From: Roseateles puraquae
GTDB lineage: Bacteria > Pseudomonadota > Gammaproteobacteria > Burkholderiales > Burkholderiaceae_C
DNA: 64,000 nt
Direction of reading: 5' to 3'
Assembly: GCF_002205845.1 (NCBI RefSeq)
Contig: NZ_NISI01000004.1
Coordinates: 62,001-126,000 of the forward strand
Below are positions 43,138 to 51,365 of this stretch, one piece after another. Made by a program: the position numbers and the translations under genes. The first letter of the stretch is position 1. Each line of letters starts with the position of its first letter. Below the pieces are notes generated by a model. That model did not search any database. It had not been told where the DNA came from and saw only the letters and a program-made list of their open reading frames with translations.

Positions 43138-43731
43138 ATGCGGCGCATGAAAAGCCTGCTCGCTGCACTCGTGGGCCTTCGAGGCGCCCTGGGCGCTCTG
43201 GCCCTGCTCGCCCTGCCTGCGTCATCCGCTTGGGCGCTGGACCTGCGCGATGGCGACATCGTGCTGTACCGCCACGCGCTGGCGCCCGGCGGCGGCGACC
43301 CACCCGGCTTCAAGCTCGGCGACTGCAGCACCCAGCGCAACCTCAGCGACGAGGGCCGCCAGCAGGCGCGGCAGATCGGCGATGCCCTGCGCCAGCGCCT
43401 GGGCCGGCTGCCCGTGGGCGCCGTCTGGTCGTCCCCCTGGTGCCGCACGCTGGAGACGGCGCGGCTCGCCTTCCCCTCAGCCCAGGTGCAGCCGCAGGCC
43501 GCTTTCGCGTCCTTCTTCGAGCAGGCCGACCGCGAGGCCGAGAGCCTGGCCGAGGCTCGTCAGCGGCTGTCGGGCTGGCGGGGGCCGGGCGTGCTGGTGG
43601 TCGTGACGCACCAGGTCAACATCACGGGTCTGACGGGCGTCTTCCCGTCGTCAGGCGAGGGTGTCGCCCTGCGCTTCGGTGACGGGAAACTCGCCGTGCT
43701 GGGCCGCATCGATCCGCCGCCGGCACATTGA
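43138..43731 (+). CDS. Exported histidine phosphatase family protein
   Basis: This 197-residue protein has a signal peptide (LLAALVGLRGALGALALLALPASSAWA). The phosphatase motif is LYRHALAPGGG (RHA in place of the more common RHG), with SSPWCRTLETA and VVTHQVNITGL supplying the second His. The motif set is that of histidine acid phosphatases of the phosphoglycerate mutase-like clan. Position after the PAP2 phosphatase suggests both act on phosphorylated periplasmic compounds. An alternative ATG is at 43147. Confidence 0.85.
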   Translation: MRRMKSLLAALVGLRGALGALALLALPASSAWALDLRDGDIVLYRHALAPGGGDPPGFKLGDCSTQRNLSDEGRQQARQIGDALRQRLGRLPVGAVWSSPWCRTLETARLAFPSAQVQPQAAFASFFEQADREAESLAEARQRLSGWRGPGVLVVVTHQVNITGLTGVFPSSGEGVALRFGDGKLAVLGRIDPPPAH

Positions 43732-43741
43732 AAAGGCGCGC

Positions 43742-43793
43742 TTGCCAGTGACGCGGCAACGCACTAAGCTATTAACAAATGAGTTAATAGCTT
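43742..43793 (+). promoter_or_regulatory. Promoter and perfect 11-bp inverted-repeat operator of the arsR-like gene
   Basis: AAGCTATTAAC (43766-43776) and GTTAATAGCTT (43783-43793) are exact inverted copies with a six-base spacer, six bases before the ATG. TTGCCA (43742-43747) and TAAGCT (43765-43770) 17 bases apart give a promoter whose -10 box lies in the left arm. Such a site is expected for an autorepressing ArsR-family dimer. Its AT-richness stands out from the surroundings. Confidence 0.8.
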
Positions 43794-43799
43794 GGTTTC

Positions 43800-44153
43800 A
43801 TGCAACTTGACCGCGTCTTTGAAGCACTGGCGTCTTCACCCCGCCGGCAGATCCTGGCCTACCTGGCAGGCGGCGAGCTGAGCACCTCAGCGTTGGCCGA
43901 ACGGTTCGAGATGAGCGCTCCTGCGATTTCGCGCCATCTCTCCATCCTTGAGACCGCGGAGCTCGTGACGAGTCGGCGCCAGGGCCAGTTCGTGCTGTAC
44001 GCGCTGAATGCCGACAACCTGGTGACCAGCCTCACGGGTTACGCCATGGAGGTCTGCCCGGTGGGCCGGCCCCTGAAGCGGGAGGCCAAGGCGCAGGCCT
44101 CGGCGCGCACCCGCAAGGTCACGCCCACCCCACCCAAGGCCACACGTTCCTGA
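43800..44153 (+). CDS. ArsR-family winged-helix regulator
   Basis: This 117-residue regulator starts with the typical pattern VFEALASSPRRQILAYLAGGELSTSALAERFEMSAPAISRHLSILE, an HTH of the autorepressor (SdpR) branch. The metal-binding CxC of arsenic sensors is not present. A basic, proline/threonine-rich tail of about 30 residues follows. It sits 12 bases before the desaturase gene and directly after a perfect operator, so it probably controls itself and the desaturase. Confidence 0.92.
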   Translation: MQLDRVFEALASSPRRQILAYLAGGELSTSALAERFEMSAPAISRHLSILETAELVTSRRQGQFVLYALNADNLVTSLTGYAMEVCPVGRPLKREAKAQASARTRKVTPTPPKATRS

Positions 44154-44165
44154 AGGACGCCGACC

Positions 44166-45422
44166 ATGCCGCCCACCCCTGTGCCGTCACTGGACTTTCA
44201 TCGAGTGCAGGCCGCGTCGCCGCAGGACCTGCTGGCGGGCCAAGTGCGCTACTCACCCGCCAAGTCGCTGTGGCTGCTGGGCCATGCGGCGGGTGCGGTG
44301 GCGGGGGCGTGGTTCTACTTCAGCCTGTCGTCGATCACCGTGTTTCTGCTGGCGACCGGTGCCGTGCTGCTGCTCGGCCATTCGCTGGGAAGTCACCGCT
44401 TGTTGATCCACGGCAGCTATCGCTGCCCTCGCTGGCTGGCGCGCGTGCTGGTCTACCTTGGCGTGCAGGTCGGGCTGGCCGGGCCGCTGTCGCTGCTGCG
44501 CCAGCATGAGCTGCGGGACTACGCCCAGCGCCTGCCCGATTGCCACCCCTATCTGCGCCATGGCACCACGTTCTGGCGCGACGCCTGGTGGCAACTGCAC
44601 TGCGAGCTGCATCTCACGCGACCGCCGCGACTCTCGATCGAGCCTCGGCTGGCTGAGGACCGCTTCTATGCCTGGCTGGACCGGACCTGGATGTGGCAGC
44701 AGCTGCCGCCGGCCGTACTGCTGCTCGCGCTGGGGGGTTGGGGCTGGGTCTGCTGGGGCGTCTGCGCACGCATCTGCGCTGGCGTGATCGGGCACTGGCT
44801 GATCGGCCACTTTGCCCACAACGCAGGAGGCATGCACCACGTCGTGGAGGGTGCTGCCGTCCAGGGTCGCAACATCCGCTGGACCTCGCTACTCACCATG
44901 GGGGAGAGCTGGCACAACAACCACCACGCCTTCCCGGGCTCCGCGCGTCTGGGTTTGCAGGCCGGCGAGTGGGACCCTGGCTGGTGGATGCTGCTGGCGC
45001 TGCGGCGTGCAGGCCTCGTCTGGGACCTGCGCCTGCCGCAAGACCTGCCCGCCCGGGCAGAGTTGCGCGCCCTGACCCCGCAGCCAGCGCCTGCCCACTC
45101 CAGCCTGGGCGGCTGGCGGGACCTGCCGGCGCTGCGAGGGCAGCTGCGTGCGACTGCGGGGCGCACGCTGCACCTGCAGGGCCCAGGGGCCTCGGTGCCG
45201 GCGCGCTGGCTGCAGGCCATGACCGGCCAGAAGCTGCATGTCGACAAGCAGCTGGCGCGTCTGGAACTGCACGACCCCACGGTCGGCATCGTCGTGCGGG
45301 GCCTGCCAGCCCTGTGCGTGGCGGTGGCCCGGCGAGGTGCTGCGGCTCACGCCATCGCCCGGGCACTACTGCCTGCCGCCGCGGCCCTCGAATCCGCACG
45401 CGTGCGGCTGACCGTGGCCTGA
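44166..45422 (+). CDS. Fatty acid desaturase-like protein with altered second His box
   Basis: This 418-residue membrane protein has four or so hydrophobic segments. His box 1 is GHSLGSHR (residues 70-77). Box 3 is ESWHNNHHAF (247-256). The second box, normally HxxHH, is LLRQHELRDYAQ (110-121) and lacks the His pair. Other histidines (CHPYLRHG, GHFAHNAGGMHHVV) could complete a metal site. The C-terminal about 110 residues are an extra soluble part. AAGGA precedes the ATG. It forms an operon with the ArsR-like gene. The reaction is uncertain. Confidence 0.82.
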   Translation: MPPTPVPSLDFHRVQAASPQDLLAGQVRYSPAKSLWLLGHAAGAVAGAWFYFSLSSITVFLLATGAVLLLGHSLGSHRLLIHGSYRCPRWLARVLVYLGVQVGLAGPLSLLRQHELRDYAQRLPDCHPYLRHGTTFWRDAWWQLHCELHLTRPPRLSIEPRLAEDRFYAWLDRTWMWQQLPPAVLLLALGGWGWVCWGVCARICAGVIGHWLIGHFAHNAGGMHHVVEGAAVQGRNIRWTSLLTMGESWHNNHHAFPGSARLGLQAGEWDPGWWMLLALRRAGLVWDLRLPQDLPARAELRALTPQPAPAHSSLGGWRDLPALRGQLRATAGRTLHLQGPGASVPARWLQAMTGQKLHVDKQLARLELHDPTVGIVVRGLPALCVAVARRGAAAHAIARALLPAAAALESARVRLTVA

Positions 45423-45435
45423 TCTCACGGCAAGC

Positions 45436-46104
45436 TCAGCGCCGCAGCAGCGTCAGTCCTACCAGGCGCGACACCACCACGGCCAGGTACATCACGCCCA
45501 CCAGCATTTCCAGGCTGGCCAGGCCGCGGGCCAGCGGGCGCACCGGGATGACATCGCCGATGCCGGTGCTGGACAGCAGCGCAAAGCTCAGGAACATCAG
45601 CTCCGTCCAGCTGCGCGGCTGCTCGGGGTTGAGGGCTGCCATGAAGCTGCCGGGCTCGATGACCTGGACAACGACAAAGGCGTAGGTGAAGGCCCAGGCC
45701 AGCAGGGTGAAGGTGGCACCCGCCGCGAAGAGCTCGTCCGTGGTGGCGCGGGCGTCTTCCATCATGTAGGCGACCAGGCTGCCGGCCGCGTAGAAGTAGA
45801 ACAGCGCCTCCAGGGCTGCCGACCACGGCAGCAGGGCCGGCAGGTCGAACACCGCCTGCAGCACCAGCATCACGATGGCCGGCAGCGCCAGACAGGCGCT
45901 CACCCAGGTCAGGCCGGGTGTACGCCGCACCATGCGGGTGGTGACCACCAGCACCGCCACGCCGAAGGCGCTGAGCGTGAGGCGCCCGGCCTGCGTGCCG
46001 TCCAGCAGCGGATACAGCAGCAGGCCAGCGAGCTGCACCAGCAGCAGGATGGCCGACGGATGGCGGCGGGTCAGCGCCAGGTAGCGCAAGTGGCGGAGTT
46101 GCAT
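45436..46104 (-). CDS. Potassium-channel-like membrane protein (Ion_trans_2)
   Basis: This 222-residue protein has about five hydrophobic segments and a C-terminal two-helix pore. The selectivity filter region is LLSSTGIGDVIPV (about residues 175-187), with GIGD replacing the GYGD of typical K+ channels. The preceding helix TELMFLSFALLSST and following LEMLVGVMYLAVVVSRL fit the pore and inner helices. It lacks any RCK or cyclic-nucleotide domain. Ion selectivity not provable from sequence. Confidence 0.85.
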   Translation of the reverse strand: MQLRHLRYLALTRRHPSAILLLVQLAGLLLYPLLDGTQAGRLTLSAFGVAVLVVTTRMVRRTPGLTWVSACLALPAIVMLVLQAVFDLPALLPWSAALEALFYFYAAGSLVAYMMEDARATTDELFAAGATFTLLAWAFTYAFVVVQVIEPGSFMAALNPEQPRSWTELMFLSFALLSSTGIGDVIPVRPLARGLASLEMLVGVMYLAVVVSRLVGLTLLRR

Positions 46105-46228
46105 GGCGGCATTGTGATGGCGCGCACCGCGCAGTCATGCAGCCCACAAGCTTGAGGAAGCGGCCGCCGCGCCGCCTGCCCAGAATGAGTCTCCGCCCCG
46201 CTCACGCCACGTCAAAGGAGACCTCGCC

Positions 46229-47014
46229 ATGATCAATGGACCCGTCTGGAATGAACAGGAACTCAGCCAGGAAGCCGTGTTTCCCACGGTGCTGGCGGTG
46301 GGGGACTCATGGTTCTGGTACCTCAAGAGCAACCTGCTGGTCGGGCTGCACAAGCTCATGAACCAGGGCCGCAATCACATCATCCTGGTGCGTGGTGCCA
46401 ATGGCGCAGAAGCGACCGAGTACACGAGCGGTGCCATCCGCCAGCAGCTCGAGTGGGATCTCAACACCGTCAAGGGCTATGGCAAGACCCTGGAGGCCGT
46501 GCTGGTCTCAGGCGGCGGCAACGACCTCGCTGGGCCGGAGGACTTTGTGCCGCTGCTGCTGCCCAACTGCAGCAACGCCACCACCGCGGCCGCCTGCTTC
46601 AAGCCGGGTGAACCCGACGCGCTGTTCAAGACCGTCACGACGGCCCACGCCAGCACCATCGACCTCGTGCAGCAGCACCTGCCCGGCAAGCCGGTGTTCC
46701 TGCATGGGTACGACTATGCCAACCCGAACGGCCTGGGCTTCCTGGGCTTCGGCCAGTGGCTGCGGGTGCCGATGGACATGTGCCAGGTGCCCCGGCCGCT
46801 GCAGCAGAGCGTCGTGAACCACTGCATCGACACCTACTGGACCGCGTTGAAGGCCCTGCAGGCACGCTACCCGGCCGGTGTGGTTCGCCTGGTCGACCAG
46901 CGCGGCACGCTCGCGCCGACGGACTGGGCCAACGAACTGCATCCGACGCCAGCCGGGTTTCGGCAACTGGCCAAGCGCTGGAAGCCCGAGCTGAAGGCCG
47001 CCGGGCTGATCTGA
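46229..47014 (+). CDS. SGNH/GDSL hydrolase
   Basis: This 261-residue protein has block I LAVGDSWFWYLKSN with nucleophile Ser near residue 26, block III SGGGNDLAG near residue 91, and the C-terminal Asp-x-x-His block NELHPTPAGF near residue 236. There is no signal peptide, so it is cytoplasmic. The substrate (ester type) is unknown. A strong ribosome site AAAGGAG precedes the ATG. Confidence 0.86.
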   Translation: MINGPVWNEQELSQEAVFPTVLAVGDSWFWYLKSNLLVGLHKLMNQGRNHIILVRGANGAEATEYTSGAIRQQLEWDLNTVKGYGKTLEAVLVSGGGNDLAGPEDFVPLLLPNCSNATTAAACFKPGEPDALFKTVTTAHASTIDLVQQHLPGKPVFLHGYDYANPNGLGFLGFGQWLRVPMDMCQVPRPLQQSVVNHCIDTYWTALKALQARYPAGVVRLVDQRGTLAPTDWANELHPTPAGFRQLAKRWKPELKAAGLI

Positions 47015-47042
47015 CCCCGACGCGGCTTTTGCGGGCTGCAGC

Positions 47043-48899
47043 TCACTTGGCCGCGAGCAGCGCCTCCATCTCGTCCATCAGCCGGTCCATGCGCTGGATG
47101 ACGGCGCGGTAGGGCGCGGGACTGGCCATGTCGAGGCCGGCCTTCTTGAGCGCCTCGTAGGGCGGCATCGAGCCGCCGCTGGCGAGCAGCTTGAGGTAGT
47201 TGTCACGGGCGCCCGGCTTGGCGGCCAGCACGTCCTCCGCGAAGTGCAGCGCCGCGGTGATGGAGGTGGCGTACTGGTAGACGTAGAACGGCCGGTAGAA
47301 GTGCGGGATGAAGGCCCACTCCTGGCAGTACAGCGGGTCGATCTTCATGACGCCTGCCGCGTCGCCGTGGTATTCCTTCAGCAGCTTGCAGTACATCTCG
47401 GTGAAGCGCTTGCCGTTCAGGGCCTCGCCCTTGGCCGCAGCGTCATGCGTGTTCAGCTCGAACTCGCCGAACATCGCCTGGCGGAAGAACGTGGCACGCA
47501 GCCGCTCCAGCGCGTAGCCGAGCTGGTAGAGCTTCTCTTCCTTGCTGCGCGCCTGGCCCTGCATGTAGTGGCTGAGCAGCACTTCATTGGCGGTGGAGGC
47601 GATCTCGGCGATGAAGAGCGAGTAGTTGGCCGTCTCGTAAGGCTGGGCGCGGTTGGCCATCGCGGTGTGCATGGCGTGGCCCCATTCATGCGCGAAGGTG
47701 CTGACCGACTCGAACTCACCCTGGTGGTTCAGGAAGACAAAGGGCGGCGCACCATAGACGCCATCCTGGTAGGCGCCGCCACTCTTGCCGGGCGCCGGCA
47801 GCGCATGCATGGTGTTGGCCTTGAACGTGGTCTTCAGCAGGTTCTGGTAGTCCTCGCCGAGCGGCTGGGTGGCCGCCAGCGTCAGGGCGGCGGCCTCATC
47901 CAGGCTGTAGGTCTTGGTCTGGGTGACCAGGGCCGGGTAGATGTCGTAGTAGTGCAGGTCCGGCAGGCCCAGCATCTTCTGCCGCAGTTTGAAGTAGCGG
48001 TGCAGCGTGGGCAGGCCCTGGTGCACTTCGGCCACCAGCGTGCGGTAGACGGCCTCGGGAATGTCCTCCGCGCCAAGGCTCATGGCCACCGCGCTCGGGT
48101 AGCGGCGCAGGCGGGCCATGGTGGTGTCGTCCTGCACCACGTTGCCCAGGGTCACGCCGTAGGTGTTCTCGTACTGGCCGATGGCACCGAAGAAGGCATC
48201 GAACACCTGCTTGCGCACCGCGCGGTCGGGGTGCTGGCGCAGCAGGCCGTAGCGGGTGTCATCCACGCGCTCCGTCTTGCCCTGGATGGTCAGCTCGGGC
48301 CAACGCGTGTCGGCATTGAAGAGCAGCGTGCGTGCGTCCCCTGTGGCACTGCGCACGGGCGCGAGCGCGGCGATGGCCGCTTCGGTCTCGGCGCTCAACG
48401 TGTGGCGGGCCTGGCGCAGGCTGTTGCGCAGGTGCTCGGCATGTTTCTTCAGGCCGGGCTCGGCCTTCAGGAAGGCATTGACCTTGGCCTCGCCCAGCCC
48501 TTGGATCTCAGGCTCAAGCCAGGCGATGGCGCTGCTGAACTGGCCGCCCAGCTGTGCCGCCAGGTTGCTGCGCTCCTGGTTGGCGGCATCGCGGTTGTCG
48601 GTGCTCTGCTTCATGCTGGCGTACACGCGCAGCCGGTCGTAGCGCAGGTTGGCGGCGCTGATGGCGTCGAGCCCGGCGAGCAGGCTCTTCGCACTCTTGC
48701 CCAGGCTGCCCTTCAGGGCCGAGAGCCGGGGCAGGTCGGCGAGCAGGCCCTTGCGCGCGGTGTCCCAGTCGGCATCGCTGGCATACAGCGGGCTGAGGTT
48801 CCAGACGGTGGGCAGCGATGGGGTCTGCGCGGCGGCATGGCCGCCGAGGGCCAGGGCCAGGCTGAGGGCCAGGGCACGAGAGAGGGGCAGGTGCTTCAT
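47043..48899 (-). CDS. pepF: Oligoendopeptidase F-type metallopeptidase (M3)
   Basis: This 618-residue zinc peptidase has an N-terminal signal (LALSLALALGGHAAAQ), so it is predicted periplasmic, unlike the cytoplasmic PepF. The zinc site is FAHEWGHAMHTAM near residue 403, with the Glu ligand in the downstream IAEIASTANEVLL. Cleaves oligopeptides. It is divergent from the M13 peptidase gene, and both proteins are exported peptidases. Confidence 0.93.
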   Translation of the reverse strand: MKHLPLSRALALSLALALGGHAAAQTPSLPTVWNLSPLYASDADWDTARKGLLADLPRLSALKGSLGKSAKSLLAGLDAISAANLRYDRLRVYASMKQSTDNRDAANQERSNLAAQLGGQFSSAIAWLEPEIQGLGEAKVNAFLKAEPGLKKHAEHLRNSLRQARHTLSAETEAAIAALAPVRSATGDARTLLFNADTRWPELTIQGKTERVDDTRYGLLRQHPDRAVRKQVFDAFFGAIGQYENTYGVTLGNVVQDDTTMARLRRYPSAVAMSLGAEDIPEAVYRTLVAEVHQGLPTLHRYFKLRQKMLGLPDLHYYDIYPALVTQTKTYSLDEAAALTLAATQPLGEDYQNLLKTTFKANTMHALPAPGKSGGAYQDGVYGAPPFVFLNHQGEFESVSTFAHEWGHAMHTAMANRAQPYETANYSLFIAEIASTANEVLLSHYMQGQARSKEEKLYQLGYALERLRATFFRQAMFGEFELNTHDAAAKGEALNGKRFTEMYCKLLKEYHGDAAGVMKIDPLYCQEWAFIPHFYRPFYVYQYATSITAALHFAEDVLAAKPGARDNYLKLLASGGSMPPYEALKKAGLDMASPAPYRAVIQRMDRLMDEMEALLAAK

Positions 48900-49133
48900 G
48901 AGTTGGACCGCGAAAGCATGAAAAGCCAGCAGTGTCGCGCGAGCCGCCCTCGCTGACCGAAGTGACAGCAGGCAAACCCGAGACGCGACGCAGGCACCGC
49001 CGGGTCAGCAACACGCAGCGCGGCCCAGGTTTACCGAGGTTTGCACAGCGCGGTGACTTTCAGCATGGCCTGCACCGATGCCCCACGGCTATGGTGCGCG
49101 CTTCGCTTTTCTGCCCTCGTACGGAGTACTCGC

Positions 49134-51170
49134 GTGACCCTTCGCGCCATCACCCTGGCCGCTGCCCTGTGCTGCGCTGGCCTCGCCCGCGCCGCGGCTG
49201 TTCCTGATTTCGTGCCCGACGTCGACCCGGCCCAGTCGGCCTGCACCGACTTCAACGCCTGGGCCAACGGCCGCTGGATCCAGGCCAACCCCATCCCGGC
49301 GGACAAGAGCCGCTGGGGCAGCTTCGACGCCCTGGCCGAGAAGAGCCTGAACGCGCAGCACGACATCGTCGAGAACGCGGCGCGGACGGCCGACCAGGCG
49401 GCACCTGGCTCCATCGAGCAGAAGATTGGTTGGATCTACCGCGCCGCCATGGACGAAGCCGCCATCGAACGCGCCGGCTTTGACCCCATCAAGAAGGACC
49501 TCGCCGCCATCGACGCCCTGGCCACGCACGCCGACGTGGTCACCTGGCTGCGCCAGGCCCATGCCCGCGCCGAGGGCCGCACCTTCAACTTCGGCGTCAG
49601 TGCCGATTACAAGAACGCCAAGCGCCAGATCGCCTTCGCCAACCAGGGCGGCCTGGGCCTGCCCGGCCCGGAGTACTACAGCAAGGACGAATACGCCAAG
49701 CTGCGCACCGCGTACGTGGCCCATATCGCCAAGCTCTTTGAACTGACGGGCGCGCCCGCCGAGCAGGCCCAGGCGCGCGCCAACCTCGTGATGGCGCTGG
49801 AGACCCAGCTCGCCGCCGCCTCGCTGCTGCGGGTGGAGCTGCGCAAGCCCGAGAACCAGTACCACTTCGTCACCGTGGAAGAAGCCAACCAGCTCACGCC
49901 GCACTGGGACTGGGCCGAGTACTTCAAGGTCATGAAGGTGGACGCCGGCATCAAGAGCGCCGGCGGCTTCTCGCTGTCGCAGCCCAAGTTCTTCGCGGCC
50001 TTCGACCAACTGCTGGCCGAGGCCCCGGTGGCGCAGTGGCAGGCCTACTTCGCCTTCCATGCCATCGACGGCGCGTCACCCGCGCTGGCCAAGGCTTTCC
50101 AGGATGAGCACTTCGCCTTCTACGGCAAGACCCTCAACGGCACGCCCGAGCAGGAAGTGCGCTGGAAGCGCGCCCTCGCCGCTGTCAACGGCAGCATGGG
50201 CCAGGCGCTGGGCCAGCTCTACGTGAAGCAGTACTTCACCCCCGAGGCCAAGGTGCGCGCGCAGCAACTGGTGGACAACGTGCGCAATGCCTTGAAGGCG
50301 CGCATCGAGAACCTCGACTGGATGAGCCCCGAGACCAAGGCCAAGGCGATCGCCAAGTGGCAGACCTTCCTGCCCAAGATCGGCTACCCGGACAAATGGC
50401 GCGACTGGAGCGGTCTCAGCGTCACGCCCGACAGCCACTACGCCAACCTGCGCGCGGCACGTGTCTTCAACCAGCGTCACCAACTGGCCAAGATCGGCAA
50501 GGCCACCAACCGCTACGAGTGGAGCATGACGCCGCAGACCGTCAACGCCTACTACAGCCCTTCCACCAACACGATCAACTTCCCGGCCGCCATCCTGCAG
50601 CCGCCGTTTTTCTACGCCAAGGGCGACGACGCCATCAACTACGGCGGCATCGGCGCCGTCATCGGCCACGAGGCGGGCCATGGCTTTGATGACCAGGGCA
50701 GCCAGTTCGACGGCGAGGGCAACAACGCCAACTGGTGGACGGCCGAGGACCGCCAGCGCTTCGAGGCCCGTGCCAACAAGCTGGTGGCCCAGGCCGACGA
50801 GTACGCGCCACTGCCGCAATACCCCGACAAGCATGCCAACGGCCGCCTGACACTGGGCGAGAACATCGGCGACCTCGGCGGCCTGAACATGGCCTACGAC
50901 GCGATGGTCAAGGCTACGGCCGGCCAGCCGGACCCGATGCTCGACGGCCTGAGCCGCGACCAGCGCTTCTTCATGAACTGGGCCAAGGTCTGGGCCGGCG
51001 CCATCCGCCCCGAAGCGCAACTGGTGCGCCTGAACACCGACCCGCACGCGCCGGCCGGCTTCCGCACCAATGGCGCGCCGTCCAACATGCCGGCGTTTGC
51101 CAAGGCCTTCAGCTGCAAGGCGGGCGATGCGATGGTGCGTCCGGAGGACAAGCGGGTCGTGATCTGGTGA
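49134..51170 (+). CDS. Neprilysin-like M13 metallopeptidase
   Basis: This 678-residue exported zinc peptidase has the HExxH motif in VIGHEAGHGFDDQGSQFDGEGN near residue 511. The third ligand is in LTLGENIGDLGGL near residue 575. The C-terminal CKAGDAMVRPEDKRVVIW ends with the family CxxW-type motif. The start is GTG 49134, preceded by GGAG eight bases upstream. It gives a clean signal peptide (LRAITLAAALCCAGLARAAA). The frame is open to 49041. Transcribed away from pepF. Confidence 0.92.
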   Translation: MTLRAITLAAALCCAGLARAAAVPDFVPDVDPAQSACTDFNAWANGRWIQANPIPADKSRWGSFDALAEKSLNAQHDIVENAARTADQAAPGSIEQKIGWIYRAAMDEAAIERAGFDPIKKDLAAIDALATHADVVTWLRQAHARAEGRTFNFGVSADYKNAKRQIAFANQGGLGLPGPEYYSKDEYAKLRTAYVAHIAKLFELTGAPAEQAQARANLVMALETQLAAASLLRVELRKPENQYHFVTVEEANQLTPHWDWAEYFKVMKVDAGIKSAGGFSLSQPKFFAAFDQLLAEAPVAQWQAYFAFHAIDGASPALAKAFQDEHFAFYGKTLNGTPEQEVRWKRALAAVNGSMGQALGQLYVKQYFTPEAKVRAQQLVDNVRNALKARIENLDWMSPETKAKAIAKWQTFLPKIGYPDKWRDWSGLSVTPDSHYANLRAARVFNQRHQLAKIGKATNRYEWSMTPQTVNAYYSPSTNTINFPAAILQPPFFYAKGDDAINYGGIGAVIGHEAGHGFDDQGSQFDGEGNNANWWTAEDRQRFEARANKLVAQADEYAPLPQYPDKHANGRLTLGENIGDLGGLNMAYDAMVKATAGQPDPMLDGLSRDQRFFMNWAKVWAGAIRPEAQLVRLNTDPHAPAGFRTNGAPSNMPAFAKAFSCKAGDAMVRPEDKRVVIW

Positions 51171-51208
51171 GGCCGACCGACCCGGCCCTGCGCCGGCACT
51201 GAGGCCAC

Positions 51209-51231
51209 GCGGGCCTGCGGTGCAGGCCCGC
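51209..51231. terminator. Hairpin between convergent genes
   Basis: GCGGGCCTGC (51209-51218) and GCAGGCCCGC (51222-51231) pair perfectly with a three-base loop. Located 38 bases past the M13 peptidase stop, so it is a candidate terminator, but no T-run follows. Confidence 0.5.
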
Positions 51232-51264
51232 CCAATCCCCGCCTCGGCGGTTGATCACAACCCT

Positions 51265-51285
51265 CGTGGACAAGGCTGTGGATAA
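51265..51285 (+). other. One exact and one near DnaA-box-like sequence
   Basis: TGTGGATAA at 51277-51285 is the exact reverse complement of the consensus DnaA box TTATCCACA. CGTGGACAA at 51265-51273 is a similar sequence with two differences, 12 bases away in the same direction. It lies in the intergenic region between the M13 peptidase and the sensor kinase gene. No other origin features are nearby. Confidence 0.5.
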
Positions 51286-51365
51286 GCGCTGGGGCGCGCT
51301 CGCAAGTGCTTGTCAGCCGCCGGCTGAGCCTGGGCTGCTCACGGATTGAGCAGCACCGGCCTTCT

